This document shows positions 19,316 to 27,050 of a stretch of 64,000 nucleotides of DNA, piece after piece. A program made the position numbers and the translations under genes. This DNA comes from Burkholderia diffusa (GTDB taxonomy: Bacteria; Pseudomonadota; Gammaproteobacteria; Burkholderiales; Burkholderiaceae). Each line of letters starts with the position of its first letter. The first letter of the stretch is position 1. Where the stretch lies: positions 1-64,000 of the forward strand of contig NZ_CABVPN010000003.1 of the NCBI RefSeq assembly GCF_902499115.1, given 5' to 3'. The notes beneath the pieces were generated by a model. It was not told the origin of the DNA, ran no database searches, and worked only from the letters and a program-made list of their open reading frames with translations.

Positions 19316-20352
19316 CCAAGTGGATCAAATGGCTCGGCTGGCCGCTCGGCATCGGCATCCTCCTCGCGCTCGGGTTGCACGAAGGCATCGGCGACGTTAC
19401 CCAGATGCTCGAGCGCGCCGGTTTCGCGCTGCTGTGGCTCGTGCCGTTCCACGCGCTGCCGCTGCTGCTCGACGCGTATGCGTGGCACCAGCTGCTCGAC
19501 CGGCGCGCGCCGCTGTCGTTCCTGTGGTGGGTCGCGACCGTGCGCGAAGCCGTGAACCGGCTGCTGCCGGTGGTCGGGATCGGCGGCGAGCTGGTCGGGA
19601 TCCGGATGGCGCGCTGGCAGGTGCCCGATGCGAGCCGCGTGACCGCGTCGGTGATCGTCGAGGTGCTGGTGACGATCGTCGTCCAGTATGCGTTCGCCGC
19701 GCTCGGCCTCGTGCTGCTGCTCGCGACGACGCACGACATGGGCGGCGGCACGATCGGCCTCGCGCTGCTGCTGACGCTGCCGCTGCCGGTGCTCGGCGTC
19801 GTGCTGATGCGGCGCGGCGGAATCTTCCACGCGATCGAGCGATTCGCGGGGCGTCTGCTCGGCGATTCGCACCGGTTGCTGCAGGGCGTCGACGGCAAGC
19901 GGCTCGATGCCGACATCGATAGCCTGATGTCGCGCACGGGCCTGCTGTTCAGCGCGTTCTTCTGGCAGCTGTCCGGCTATGTGCTCGGCGCGCTCGAAAT
20001 TTATTGGGCGCTCGCGCTGCTCGGCCATCCGGTATCGATCGGTGGCGCGATCGCCATCGAGGCGATGACGCAGGCCGTGCGGCATGCGGCGTTCATGGTG
20101 CCGGGCGGTCTCGGCGTGCAGGAGGCGACCGTCGTGCTGCTCGCGCAGATGTTCGGCGTCGATCGCGAGACGGCGCTGTCGCTCGCGCTGGTCAAGCGCG
20201 GCCGCGAGGTGCTGTTCGGCTGCCTGGCGCTCGGTTCGTGGCAGCTGGCCGAACTGGTGCGCACGCGCCGCCGGATCAAGGCCGCGCCGGCCGGGGGGCG
20301 CGCGGCGCAGGCGAGCCGCGAGGCCGAGGTGGAAACCGAAACGATGCATTGA
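19312..20352 (+). CDS. hpnL: Hopanoid-associated membrane protein HpnL
   Basis: A 346-residue integral membrane protein of the HpnL family, related to the membrane part of lysylphosphatidylglycerol synthase (flippase-like fold). About eight hydrophobic segments run from LGWPLGIGILLALGL to CLALGSWQLAELV, with the conserved VPGGLGVQEATVVLLAQ signature near residue 264. It overlaps hpnK by four bases. Its role is taken to be transport or placement of hopanoids or a precursor, which is inferred from family and context. Confidence 0.88.
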   Translation: MTKWIKWLGWPLGIGILLALGLHEGIGDVTQMLERAGFALLWLVPFHALPLLLDAYAWHQLLDRRAPLSFLWWVATVREAVNRLLPVVGIGGELVGIRMARWQVPDASRVTASVIVEVLVTIVVQYAFAALGLVLLLATTHDMGGGTIGLALLLTLPLPVLGVVLMRRGGIFHAIERFAGRLLGDSHRLLQGVDGKRLDADIDSLMSRTGLLFSAFFWQLSGYVLGALEIYWALALLGHPVSIGGAIAIEAMTQAVRHAAFMVPGGLGVQEATVVLLAQMFGVDRETALSLALVKRGREVLFGCLALGSWQLAELVRTRRRIKAAPAGGRAAQASREAEVETETMH

Positions 20353-20355
20353 ACA

Positions 20356-20388
20356 CGAGACGGGCCGCGCGCCCGTCTCGCGCTTTTG
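20356..20388 (+). terminator. Terminator of the hpnIJKL operon
   Basis: A 10-bp perfect stem (CGAGACGGGC / GCCCGTCTCG, loop CGCGC) followed by CGCTTTT lies immediately after the hpnL stop codon. Confidence 0.75.
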
Positions 20389-20439
20389 GCGTCGCGCGGG
20401 TATCCTTGCCGCGTGTTTTCTCGACGCGCATTTCTTCTG

Positions 20440-20997
20440 ATGATTTTCCGTTTCCGGCTTCTTCCCGTGACGATGCTGGCCGCCGCGCTGGCGCTGACCG
20501 GCTGCGACGACAAGCAAGGCAATTTCGACGTGCAACGCATCAGGGACTTTTTCAACGCGATCAAGCCGGCACCGCTGCTGCTCAAGGGGCTGAAGGCCGG
20601 CGTATCGACCGAAGCCGACGTGCGCGCCACGATGGGCAAGCCCGAGACCGAGCGCGCCTTCACCGACGGCTCGAAGCGCCTCGAATATCCGCGCGGCCCG
20701 ATGGGCAACCAGACCTGGTTCGTCGACCTCGACGCGAGCGGGCACTACACGGGCGCGACGCAGGTGCTGACCGCCGAGAATTTCGCGAAGGTGCGTCCCG
20801 GGATGACCGAGGACGAGGTGCGGCGCCTGCTCGGCAAGCCGGGCGACATCGCGCAATACCCGCTGAAGCCCGAGACGGTGTGGAGCTGGCGCTGGCTCGA
20901 GGACGGCGTGAACACCGACGCATTCTTTAACGTTCATTTCGGCCCGGACGGGCTTGTCTATACGACTTCGCGCTCCGACATCCTGAAGGGGCGGTGA
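20440..20997 (+). CDS. BamE/SmpA-like outer membrane lipoprotein
   Basis: A 185-residue lipoprotein: MIFRFRLLPVTMLAAALALTGC ends in a lipobox (LTGC), so the mature protein starts at Cys 22. Two BamE-like motifs are visible, LKAGVSTEADVRATMGKPE and VRPGMTEDEVRRLLGKPG, as in SmpA/OmlA-family proteins. It is much longer than a minimal BamE and may be a duplicated version. The start at 20440 is chosen from the signal peptide. It stands alone after the hpn terminator. Confidence 0.8.
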   Translation: MIFRFRLLPVTMLAAALALTGCDDKQGNFDVQRIRDFFNAIKPAPLLLKGLKAGVSTEADVRATMGKPETERAFTDGSKRLEYPRGPMGNQTWFVDLDASGHYTGATQVLTAENFAKVRPGMTEDEVRRLLGKPGDIAQYPLKPETVWSWRWLEDGVNTDAFFNVHFGPDGLVYTTSRSDILKGR

Positions 20998-21048
20998 GAC
21001 CGGCTGCGGCGCTATATCGAAAAAGCGACCGGAAAATTGCAAAAAGTC

Positions 21049-21092
21049 CGCTTACCTGCGTGTCATCCGACTGTCAGGAAGCGGCTTTTTTC
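21049..21092 (+). terminator. Probable terminator after BamE-like lipoprotein
   Basis: CCGCTT-A-CCTG pairs with CAGG-AAGCGG around a 16-base loop and is followed by a T run (CTTTTTT). The stem has one bulged A. Confidence 0.5.
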
Positions 21093-21137
21093 CTTTTGAA
21101 ACAGTGGCGTAGGCCGTGCCTGCAAATGGTGGGACGA

Positions 21138-21156
21138 ATTGCTGCGGCGCAGCAAT
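21138..21156 (+). promoter_or_regulatory. Leader hairpin upstream of the arginine permease genes
   Basis: ATTGCTGC-GGC-GCAGCAAT is a perfect 8-bp stem with a 3-base loop, 107 bases before the GTG of aotQ. It has no T tract. It may be an operator or a leader hairpin, and no known site was recognised. Confidence 0.3.
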
Positions 21157-21262
21157 CGCGTGCACGGTGATTTGAGGCAATCAATTTCGCTTGCGACTAT
21201 CCGCGTCAGCCCGGCGCGGAAAGGTATGCGCGCCGGTGTTCATATCAACACTGGAGACGCGC

Positions 21263-21952
21263 GTGTTCCTTTACGGCTTTGGTCCTGTTCTCTGGGCCGG
21301 CACCGTGCAGACCATCGAACTGTCGGTGCTGTCGCTCGCCGCCGCGGTGGCGCTGGGGCTGATCGGCGCGGTGGCGAAGCTGTCGCACAACCGGGTGCTG
21401 CGAGCGATCGCGACCGGTTATACGACGCTCATCCGCTCGGTGCCCGATCTCGTCCTGATGCTGCTGCTGTTCTACAGCATCCAGATCTGGCTGAACCAGT
21501 TCACCGACCTCGTCGGCTGGGACCAGATCGACATCGACCCGTTCGTCGCCGGCGTGCTGACGCTCGGCTTCATCTACGGCGCGTACTTCACCGAGACGTT
21601 CCGCGGTGCGTTCCTGTCGGTGCCGCGCGGCCAGCTCGAGGCCGGCGCGGCGTACGGGATGAGCGGCATGCGCGTGTTCGTGCGGATCATGTTTCCGCAG
21701 ATGATGCGTTTCGCGCTGCCGGGCATCGGCAACAACTGGCAGGTGCTTGTGAAGGCGACCGCGCTGGTGTCGATCATCGGTCTCGCGGACGTCGTGAAGG
21801 CCGCGCAGGACGCCGGCAAGAGCACGTTCAACATGTTCTTCTTCATCCTCGTCGCGGCGCTGATCTACCTCGCGATCACGACCGTTTCCAACCTCGTGCT
21901 GATCCAGCTCGAGAAGCGTTATTCCATGGGCGTGCGGCACGCAGAACTATGA
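21263..21952 (+). CDS. aotQ: Arginine/ornithine/histidine ABC permease AotQ/HisQ
   Basis: A 229-residue inner-membrane permease of the polar amino acid family. It has about five membrane segments and the EAA loop GQLEAGAAYGMSGMRVFVRIMFPQ, which contacts the ATPase. The GTG at 21263 follows CTGGAGA and gives MFLYGFGPVLWAGT, the usual HisQ start. The frame is open to 21191, but that part is not permease-like. It overlaps the next permease by ATGA. Assignment to arginine rests on the downstream argR and ast genes. Confidence 0.92.
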   Translation: MFLYGFGPVLWAGTVQTIELSVLSLAAAVALGLIGAVAKLSHNRVLRAIATGYTTLIRSVPDLVLMLLLFYSIQIWLNQFTDLVGWDQIDIDPFVAGVLTLGFIYGAYFTETFRGAFLSVPRGQLEAGAAYGMSGMRVFVRIMFPQMMRFALPGIGNNWQVLVKATALVSIIGLADVVKAAQDAGKSTFNMFFFILVAALIYLAITTVSNLVLIQLEKRYSMGVRHAEL

Positions 21953-22662
21953 TCGAGATCCTCCAGGAATTCGGCCAGGCGTTCCTTTACTGGGACGGCC
22001 AGCGCCTCTCCGGCCTTGCGGTGACGTTGTGGCTGCTCGTCGCGTCGATTTCGCTCGGCTTCGTGTGCGCAGTGCCGCTCGCGGTCGCGCGCGTATCGAA
22101 GAATAAGTGGCTTTCGATGCCGGTGCGGTTCTACACGTACGTGTTCCGCGGCACGCCGCTCTACGTGCAACTGCTGCTGATGTACACGGGCATGTACAGC
22201 CTCGAGTTCGTGCGGTCGCACTCGCTGCTCGACGCGTTTTTCCGCAGCGGCTTCAATTGCGCGATCCTCGCGTTCGCGCTGAACACCTGCGCGTATACGA
22301 CCGAGATCTTCGCCGGCGCGATTCGCGCGATTCCGCATGGCGAGGTCGAGGCAGCGCGTGCTTACGGGATGTCGCCGTTCACGATGTACCGCCGGGTGAT
22401 CCTGCCGTCGGCGCTGCGCCGCGCGCTGCCGCTGTACAGCAACGAGGTGATCCTGATGCTGCACGCGACCACCGTCGCGTTCACGGCGACCGTGCCCGAC
22501 ATCCTGAAGGTCGCGCGCGACGCCAATTCCGCGACCTACATGGCGTTCCAGTCGTTCGGAATCGCCGCGCTGATCTATCTTGCGGTATCGTTCGCACTCG
22601 TCGCGGCATTTCGCCGGGCGGAGCGCCACTGGCTCGCGTATCTCGCGGCCGGCCGTCATTGA
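21949..22662 (+). CDS. aotM: Arginine/ornithine/histidine ABC permease AotM/HisM
   Basis: A 237-residue second permease subunit, starting MIEILQEFGQAFLYW with the EAA loop GEVEAARAYGMSPFTMYRRVILP. Its start codon overlaps the aotQ stop (ATGA). It forms the membrane channel as a heterodimer with AotQ and is energised by AotP. Confidence 0.92.
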   Translation: MIEILQEFGQAFLYWDGQRLSGLAVTLWLLVASISLGFVCAVPLAVARVSKNKWLSMPVRFYTYVFRGTPLYVQLLLMYTGMYSLEFVRSHSLLDAFFRSGFNCAILAFALNTCAYTTEIFAGAIRAIPHGEVEAARAYGMSPFTMYRRVILPSALRRALPLYSNEVILMLHATTVAFTATVPDILKVARDANSATYMAFQSFGIAALIYLAVSFALVAAFRRAERHWLAYLAAGRH

Positions 22663-22683
22663 TTTCACTTCGAGGAGAGCCAG

Positions 22684-23484
22684 TTGGCCGAGATCACTCA
22701 AACGAGCGCGTCCGCTTCCGTCAAGCTTGCAGCGGTCGACATTCACAAGCGCTACGGCGACAACGAGGTGCTCAAGGGCGTGTCGTTGAACGCGAAGGCG
22801 GGCGACGTCATCAGCATCATCGGTGCGAGCGGTTCGGGCAAGAGCACGTTCCTGCGCTGCATCAATTTTCTCGAGCGGCCGAATGCGGGGCAGATCGTCG
22901 TCGACGGCGAGGCAGTGCGCACGAAGACCGACCGCGCCGGCGCGCTCGAGGTTGCCGATCACAAGCAGTTGCAGCGCATCCGCACGAAGCTCGCGATGGT
23001 GTTCCAGCACTTCAATCTGTGGGCGCACATGAACGTGCTCGAGAACGTGATGGAAGCGCCGGTGCACGTGCTCGGCATTTCGAAGAAGGAAGCCGAGGAG
23101 CGTGCGCGCGAGTACCTGGAGAAGGTCGGCCTCGCGCCGCGCGTCGAGAAGCAGTATCCGTCGCATTTGTCGGGCGGCCAGCAGCAGCGTGTCGCGATCG
23201 CGCGTGCGCTGGCGATGCATCCCGACGTGATGCTGTTCGACGAGCCGACCTCGGCGCTCGACCCGGAACTGGTCGGCGAAGTGCTGAAGGTGATGCAGAA
23301 GCTGGCCGAGGAAGGCCGCACGATGATCGTCGTCACGCACGAGATGGGTTTCGCGCGCAACGTGTCGAACCACGTGATGTTCCTGCATCAGGGGCGGACC
23401 GAGGAAGAGGGTGATCCGAAGGAGGTGCTGGTGCGTCCGCAGAGCGAGCGTCTGAAGCAGTTCCTGTCGGGCAGTCTCAAGTAA
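22684..23484 (+). CDS. aotP: Arginine/ornithine/histidine ABC ATPase AotP/HisP
   Basis: A 266-residue ABC ATPase with Walker A GASGSGKST, Q-loop VFQHFNLWAHM, signature LSGGQQQR, Walker B VMLFDEPTSALDPE and the switch His in VVTHEMGFA. The VLKGVSLNAKAGDVISIIG start region and the length match HisP closely. It begins with TTG at 22684, preceded by GAGGAGAG. The binding protein AotJ is encoded more than 11 kb away at the other end of the arginine locus. Confidence 0.93.
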   Translation: MAEITQTSASASVKLAAVDIHKRYGDNEVLKGVSLNAKAGDVISIIGASGSGKSTFLRCINFLERPNAGQIVVDGEAVRTKTDRAGALEVADHKQLQRIRTKLAMVFQHFNLWAHMNVLENVMEAPVHVLGISKKEAEERAREYLEKVGLAPRVEKQYPSHLSGGQQQRVAIARALAMHPDVMLFDEPTSALDPELVGEVLKVMQKLAEEGRTMIVVTHEMGFARNVSNHVMFLHQGRTEEEGDPKEVLVRPQSERLKQFLSGSLK

Positions 23485-23505
23485 CGCGAAGGGCGGGTTT
23501 CATAC

Positions 23506-24543
23506 GTGGTACCGGTGTCTCGTCCCGCAGGCGCCACCCGCACGACGCAGGTGGTGATCGTTGCATTGCCGCCCGTGTCGATGTCGGGCGTGGGTCCGAT
23601 CGTCGATGCGTTGCATCTCGCGAACGAGATCGACGGGCGCTTGCTGTATCGCTGGCAGGTGTGTTCGTGGGACGGGCGGCCGGTGCCGCTCGTCGGCGGG
23701 GCGCAGTGGCACGCCGATGCGGCGTTCAACGATGCGATCGCGTGCGACTGGCTGATCGTCGTGTCGGAGCGGTTTCAGCAGTTTGCCGACTACCGGTTGT
23801 TTCTCGCGAGTCTCGCGCGGGTCGGGCAGCGGACGCCGGTCGTGACCGGCATTCATCACGGCGTGTGGTGGCTTGCGATGGCCGGACAGCTTTCCGGATA
23901 TCGCGTGAGCGTGAACTGGGAGACGTATCAGCAGTTCGCCGAGCAGTTCGAGCGGTCGATCGTCACGCAGCAGATCTTCGAGATCGATCGGGACCGCGCG
24001 ACGTGCGCGGGTGGGCAGGCTACCGTGGATTTCATGCTGGCCATGATTGGCCGGGAACATGGGCCCGATCTCGGTGAGCGGATTGCCGATGCGCTCGGGG
24101 CCGGCACGCTGCGCAGCGGCGAGGAGCGGCAGCGGATTCCTTTCGTGACTGCGCCGGGCGAGCGGCATCCTCGGCTGAACGATGCATTGCTTTTGATGGA
24201 AGCCAATATCGAGGATCCCCTGACGACCGACGAGATCGCCGGGCTCGTGGGCGTGTCGCGGCGGCAGCTCGAAAGGCTCTTTCGGCAGTATCTCGGGGCG
24301 ATGCCCTCCAAGTATTACCTCAATCTCCGGTTGCTCAAGGCAAGGACGCAGTTGCAGCGCACGAGCAAATCGGTCGTGCAGGTCAGTCTCGCTTGTGGGT
24401 TTTCTTCTGCTGCGCATTTTTCCAATGCCTATCGCGAAAGGTTCGGCGTGACGCCTCGGGAGGATCGGCGAGCCTGGCTCGAAAAGCAAACCGGGAGTGA
24501 GCCTCGCGGGGGCGCGTTGGTCGAGCGTGGGGGGAAGGATTGA
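23506..24543 (+). CDS. argR: AraC-family arginine regulator ArgR (GlxA-like)
   Basis: A 345-residue regulator: an N-terminal DJ-1/PfpI-like (GlxA) domain, residues about 14-190, and a C-terminal AraC helix-turn-helix pair from about 230 (LTTDEIAGLVGVSRRQLERLF, then VVQVSLACGFSSAAHFSNAY). In Pseudomonas aeruginosa the same architecture, ArgR, is the last gene of aotJQMOP-argR and activates arginine uptake and the arginine succinyltransferase pathway; the gene order here matches. It starts with GTG at 23506, only 21 bases after aotP. G+C falls in its 3' part, and it ends 20 bases before the left inverted repeat of the type VI cassette. Confidence 0.88.
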   Translation: MVPVSRPAGATRTTQVVIVALPPVSMSGVGPIVDALHLANEIDGRLLYRWQVCSWDGRPVPLVGGAQWHADAAFNDAIACDWLIVVSERFQQFADYRLFLASLARVGQRTPVVTGIHHGVWWLAMAGQLSGYRVSVNWETYQQFAEQFERSIVTQQIFEIDRDRATCAGGQATVDFMLAMIGREHGPDLGERIADALGAGTLRSGEERQRIPFVTAPGERHPRLNDALLLMEANIEDPLTTDEIAGLVGVSRRQLERLFRQYLGAMPSKYYLNLRLLKARTQLQRTSKSVVQVSLACGFSSAAHFSNAYRERFGVTPREDRRAWLEKQTGSEPRGGALVERGGKD

Positions 24544-24562
24544 TTCTCGTGGGTTGCTCGCC

Positions 24563-24838
24563 GTTCTTCGTGAAGCACCTGTGATCGTGTCGGTCTATTA
24601 GCGTCGCCCCTGCGCGGGGCGGCGGTTACTTTTCTTTGTCTTGCCAAAGAAAAGTAACCAAAAGAAAGGCGCTGTGAAAACGCATGACTTCCCGGTGCCA
24701 TGGCCCACGAAGTGGCCCTCGCCTAAGTGTCGGCGCCAGTCAGGAAACCGGAGTGGTTCGAGCAATGGTTCTGACTCGTCGCACCACCCGACGGAGCGGT
24801 ATACCGCCCGCGAGCTCCATCCTCGCTTCGCTCGGCTG
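24563..24838 (+). repeat. Left 276-bp inverted repeat
   Basis: Pairs with 26775-27050 in inverted orientation, without gaps. I count about 20 differences, nearly all in the inner half; the outer 128 bases differ at two positions. It contains a GCCCC-TGCGC-GGGGC hairpin at 24606-24620. It also contains a perfect 15-bp stem hairpin, GGTTACTTTTCTTTG / CAAAGAAAAGTAACC with loop TCTTGC, at 24624-24659. The short reading frames across it are by-products of the repeat. The stretch 24839-24948 beyond it holds no recognisable feature. Confidence 0.9.
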
Positions 24839-24948
24839 CAAGGTGCTTCAAGTCGCAAGATGAGGGTGCTTGCTGTGGCCTTGCCAGGAGGCGTGCGACA
24901 AATGGACGACGACGGCGCACATCTGATCCCCAAGAGCAGCGATAGGGG

Positions 24949-25284
24949 TTAGTCGGCAAGACCTAAGTAGGGTGCGACGTATGGCTTGCAATAGAACAGC
25001 GCGGCGAGCAACGTTACAACGAAAAATGCTCCTCCCCAACGACGTCCCGACCATCGTTTATATGCTACCGCGTTTAATATCGCGCATGTGACAGCGGGCC
25101 ATAACAGCATGGCGAACATGCCCCACAGGAACTTCGCATGCGATGTGCAGTGTTCCATGTCGTTGCAACCCGCTGTATGTGACTTCACCGCAGGCCAACG
25201 GATGTGATTGAGGGCGTAGATGGTCACCCATGTGACGAGCAAGCCCCACGCGAACCCTAGTATAGCGAGCGCCATACGTTTCAT
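24949..25284 (-). CDS. Small membrane protein, putative Tae4 immunity protein
   Basis: A 111-residue protein with three predicted membrane segments: about residues 4-26, 50-74 and 84-103. A short loop after the first segment carries two cysteines (CNDMEHC). Its ATG overlaps the tae4 stop codon (ATGA), so production is coupled to the effector, as expected for an immunity partner. It does not resemble the known Tai4 proteins, which are soluble and periplasmic, so the immunity role rests only on position and coupling. The frame is open further upstream inside tae4, but that part is a shadow. I do not recognise the family. Confidence 0.65.
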   Translation of the reverse strand: MKRMALAILGFAWGLLVTWVTIYALNHIRWPAVKSHTAGCNDMEHCTSHAKFLWGMFAMLLWPAVTCAILNAVAYKRWSGRRWGGAFFVVTLLAALFYCKPYVAPYLGLAD

Positions 25285-25898
25285 TTCACTTCCCAGAATA
25301 GGATTTCTTTGGAATTGGCCAGGTCGGAGAACCAACTGTTGTTTGTCAGTGGGTTTCGGAATTGCGACATGCCAATGCGGAAGCGTAAGAAACTCACGAC
25401 GGATGGGGTAAGTGTGTCCTTGTTCCACAGGTCGATATGACCGCCGCTGAGTGTGTCGGCGGAATCGCCATCCTGTCGCCAGTAGCCGAAAAAGTAGATG
25501 ATACCGGTTCGGTTTCTTATCTTGGTTTGCCAATCTGGACCAGTGATGTTGTCAGGTTTGCCAAGCCCAAGGAACGGGCGAAGCTTTAACCATTCAGCCA
25601 GCTCGTACGCGCGTGTCGCTGTCGCTTTGCCACCAAGCATCAGACGGCCTAGCATCTTCTTTCCCGGCATCGGCTTCAACACATTTTGTGAAAACGACTT
25701 CATGTCGCTTCCGATGCTGTGAAACGTGACGCTCATGCGAATGGCGCATTGATTCTCATATTCGCCAGTGGGGTCGTCGTAGGGGTCTTTCTTCGGGTAC
25801 GCGTTCCAAAGCTCTTGAAAGGACAGCACTCGAAGCTGTACAGATTTCTTCGATTTTGGCGTGTCGTTCGTGCGGACCTTCGTAGATGGATTAGGCAT
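25281..25898 (-). CDS. tae4: Type VI secretion amidase effector, Tae4 family
   Basis: A 205-residue protein matching the Tae4 family of NlpC/P60-like amidases. These are injected into the periplasm of rival cells and cut peptidoglycan peptide stems. The catalytic Cys is in ENQCAIRMSVTF (Cys 51) and the catalytic His in SGGHIDLWN (His 154), with Asp 156 beside it. An aromatic LSFQELWNAYP precedes the Cys, as in other Tae4 proteins. No signal peptide is present, as expected for a type VI substrate. Its ATG overlaps the end of the PAAR gene, and the putative immunity gene follows with an ATGA overlap. Codon use is visibly less G+C-biased than in the neighbours. Confidence 0.85.
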   Translation of the reverse strand: MPNPSTKVRTNDTPKSKKSVQLRVLSFQELWNAYPKKDPYDDPTGEYENQCAIRMSVTFHSIGSDMKSFSQNVLKPMPGKKMLGRLMLGGKATATRAYELAEWLKLRPFLGLGKPDNITGPDWQTKIRNRTGIIYFFGYWRQDGDSADTLSGGHIDLWNKDTLTPSVVSFLRFRIGMSQFRNPLTNNSWFSDLANSKEILFWEVK

Positions 25899-26472
25899 AG
25901 CTCACCCCGTTGTGTCTTTTTGCAATTGCTTCGTCTTCCCAGTAGACGGTGTAGTCTCGGGGTCCGTCGCCGGTGTGGACGCGCGGTGGCTCGCCGTTTG
26001 CATCGAGCACGCCGGAATGGATGCGGCCGTCTGCCGTCTCGATGTAATAGGGGTAACCCGTGGGCCCCTGGGCAGTACTGCCGCTACACTTCGCCTCGAC
26101 CTGCTCATCAAATTCGCCTTGCTTGATCGACACGACGCGGCCCGTTGTCGTTCGGCCCGAAGCGACCTCCCCGAGACCCTTTAGCCGATCATCACGCCGT
26201 GCTTCACCGGCAAGCAAAGCAACGATGCTCGGCGGAGTCGAACAGCCGCACAGGACAATATCGCGGTCTAGTGCGACTTCTCCCTGAAACTTGAGTCGAT
26301 ATGGCCCGCCGGCCTTTGCGATGACGCCGGTGCTTTGACATGCAGTGCAGAACGCACTGCCGCCAATCAAGGCTGCTTGATGCCCGTGGACTAGGAATGG
26401 TGGCCCGCTGTATGGGCTAATTGTTCCTCCGCTTGAAAGGCTGTCACCCACAACCGCAATTCTTCTATTCAT
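25891..26472 (-). CDS. PAAR-domain type VI spike-tip protein
   Basis: A 193-residue protein. Residues about 1-85 form a PAAR domain (MNRRIAVVGDSLSSGGTI, HGHQAALIGG, FCTACQSTGVIAKAGG, then DRDIVLCGC), which caps the VgrG spike and can bind zinc. The C-terminal part (near 140-185, PYYIETADGRIHSGVLDANG) resembles the adaptor-like tails seen after some VgrG and PAAR proteins and may hold the effector. The ATG at 26472 is the conserved start; a GTG eight codons upstream is possible. It overlaps tae4 by eight bases, so the two are probably loaded together. Confidence 0.85.
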   Translation of the reverse strand: MNRRIAVVGDSLSSGGTISPYSGPPFLVHGHQAALIGGSAFCTACQSTGVIAKAGGPYRLKFQGEVALDRDIVLCGCSTPPSIVALLAGEARRDDRLKGLGEVASGRTTTGRVVSIKQGEFDEQVEAKCSGSTAQGPTGYPYYIETADGRIHSGVLDANGEPPRVHTGDGPRDYTVYWEDEAIAKRHNGVSYA

Positions 26473-26774
26473 CGTTTGGCCGTCTCGGAAAGTCACAATG
26501 GTAGCCGCACGGCGTAAGGCTATATCTCGATATTGTTCGAAGTACTTGAGAAGGCGTGATCACGCTGGCTGCACTACTTGTCGAACGGTGCTCATTTACC
26601 CTTTGCGCTATCAAGCAATGTGCCGACTGCGTCATTCCGTGTTCGCCAGCGGCGTTATTCTCAAGGGCCGTGAGGATGACGAGGTGCTTGTGGGTGGGAT
26701 TCGAGGCGTCATTTACATGCCGTGGCCCCCGGGACCATTCGACCAACTGTGCTGCTTGAGGGATGTGTCCCCGT

Positions 26775-27050
26775 CAGCCGAGCGAAGAGAGGATGGAACT
26801 GGCGGGCGGTATACCGCTCTGTTGGGTAGTGAGTGGTGTCAGAACCATTGCTCGAACCACTCCGGTTTCCTGACTGGCGCGGACACTCAGGCGGAGGCCA
26901 CTTTGTTGACCACGGCACCGGGAGGTCATGCGTTTTCACAGCGCCTTTCTTTTGGTTACTTTTCTTTGGCAAGACAAAGAAAAGTAACCGCCGCCCCGCG
27001 CAGGGGCGACGCTAATAGACCGACACGATCACAGGTGCTTCGCGAAGAAC
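26775..27050 (-). repeat. Right 276-bp inverted repeat
   Basis: Inverted partner of 24563-24838. It carries the same 15-bp stem hairpin at 26954-26989. The interval 26497-26774, between the PAAR gene and this repeat, holds no supported gene and must contain the cassette promoter. The 186 bases between the repeat and astC hold nothing that I can identify apart from the astC ribosome binding site. Confidence 0.9.

Larger units (their letters stand above)
24563..27050. mobile_element. Inverted-repeat-bounded PAAR-Tae4-immunity cassette
   Basis: A 2,488-bp block inserted between argR and astC. It is clearly lower in G+C than its flanks and is bounded by 276-bp inverted repeats. Inside, in transcription order on the minus strand, are a PAAR protein, a Tae4-family amidase and a small membrane protein, with junctions of a few overlapping bases. 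No transposase, integrase, hcp or vgrG is present. This suggests a passenger module that moves or is exchanged by homologous recombination or a trans-acting enzyme at the repeats. I see no clear short direct repeat at the outer ends. Confidence 0.75.

Noticed and set aside
24641..24952. Short frame beginning MPKKSNQKKGAVKTHD in the left repeat, echoed in the right repeat
   Set aside because: It is formed by the repeat hairpin itself; the two versions diverge by frame-irrelevant changes and lack a ribosome site.
25220..26184. Plus-strand frames opposite tae4 and the PAAR gene
   Set aside because: They lack domains and run antisense to genes with clear catalytic and structural motifs and coupled starts.
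24563..27050. Classical insertion sequence
   Set aside because: No transposase reading frame is present between the repeats and no obvious target-site duplication was found at the ends, so I describe it as a repeat-bounded cassette instead.
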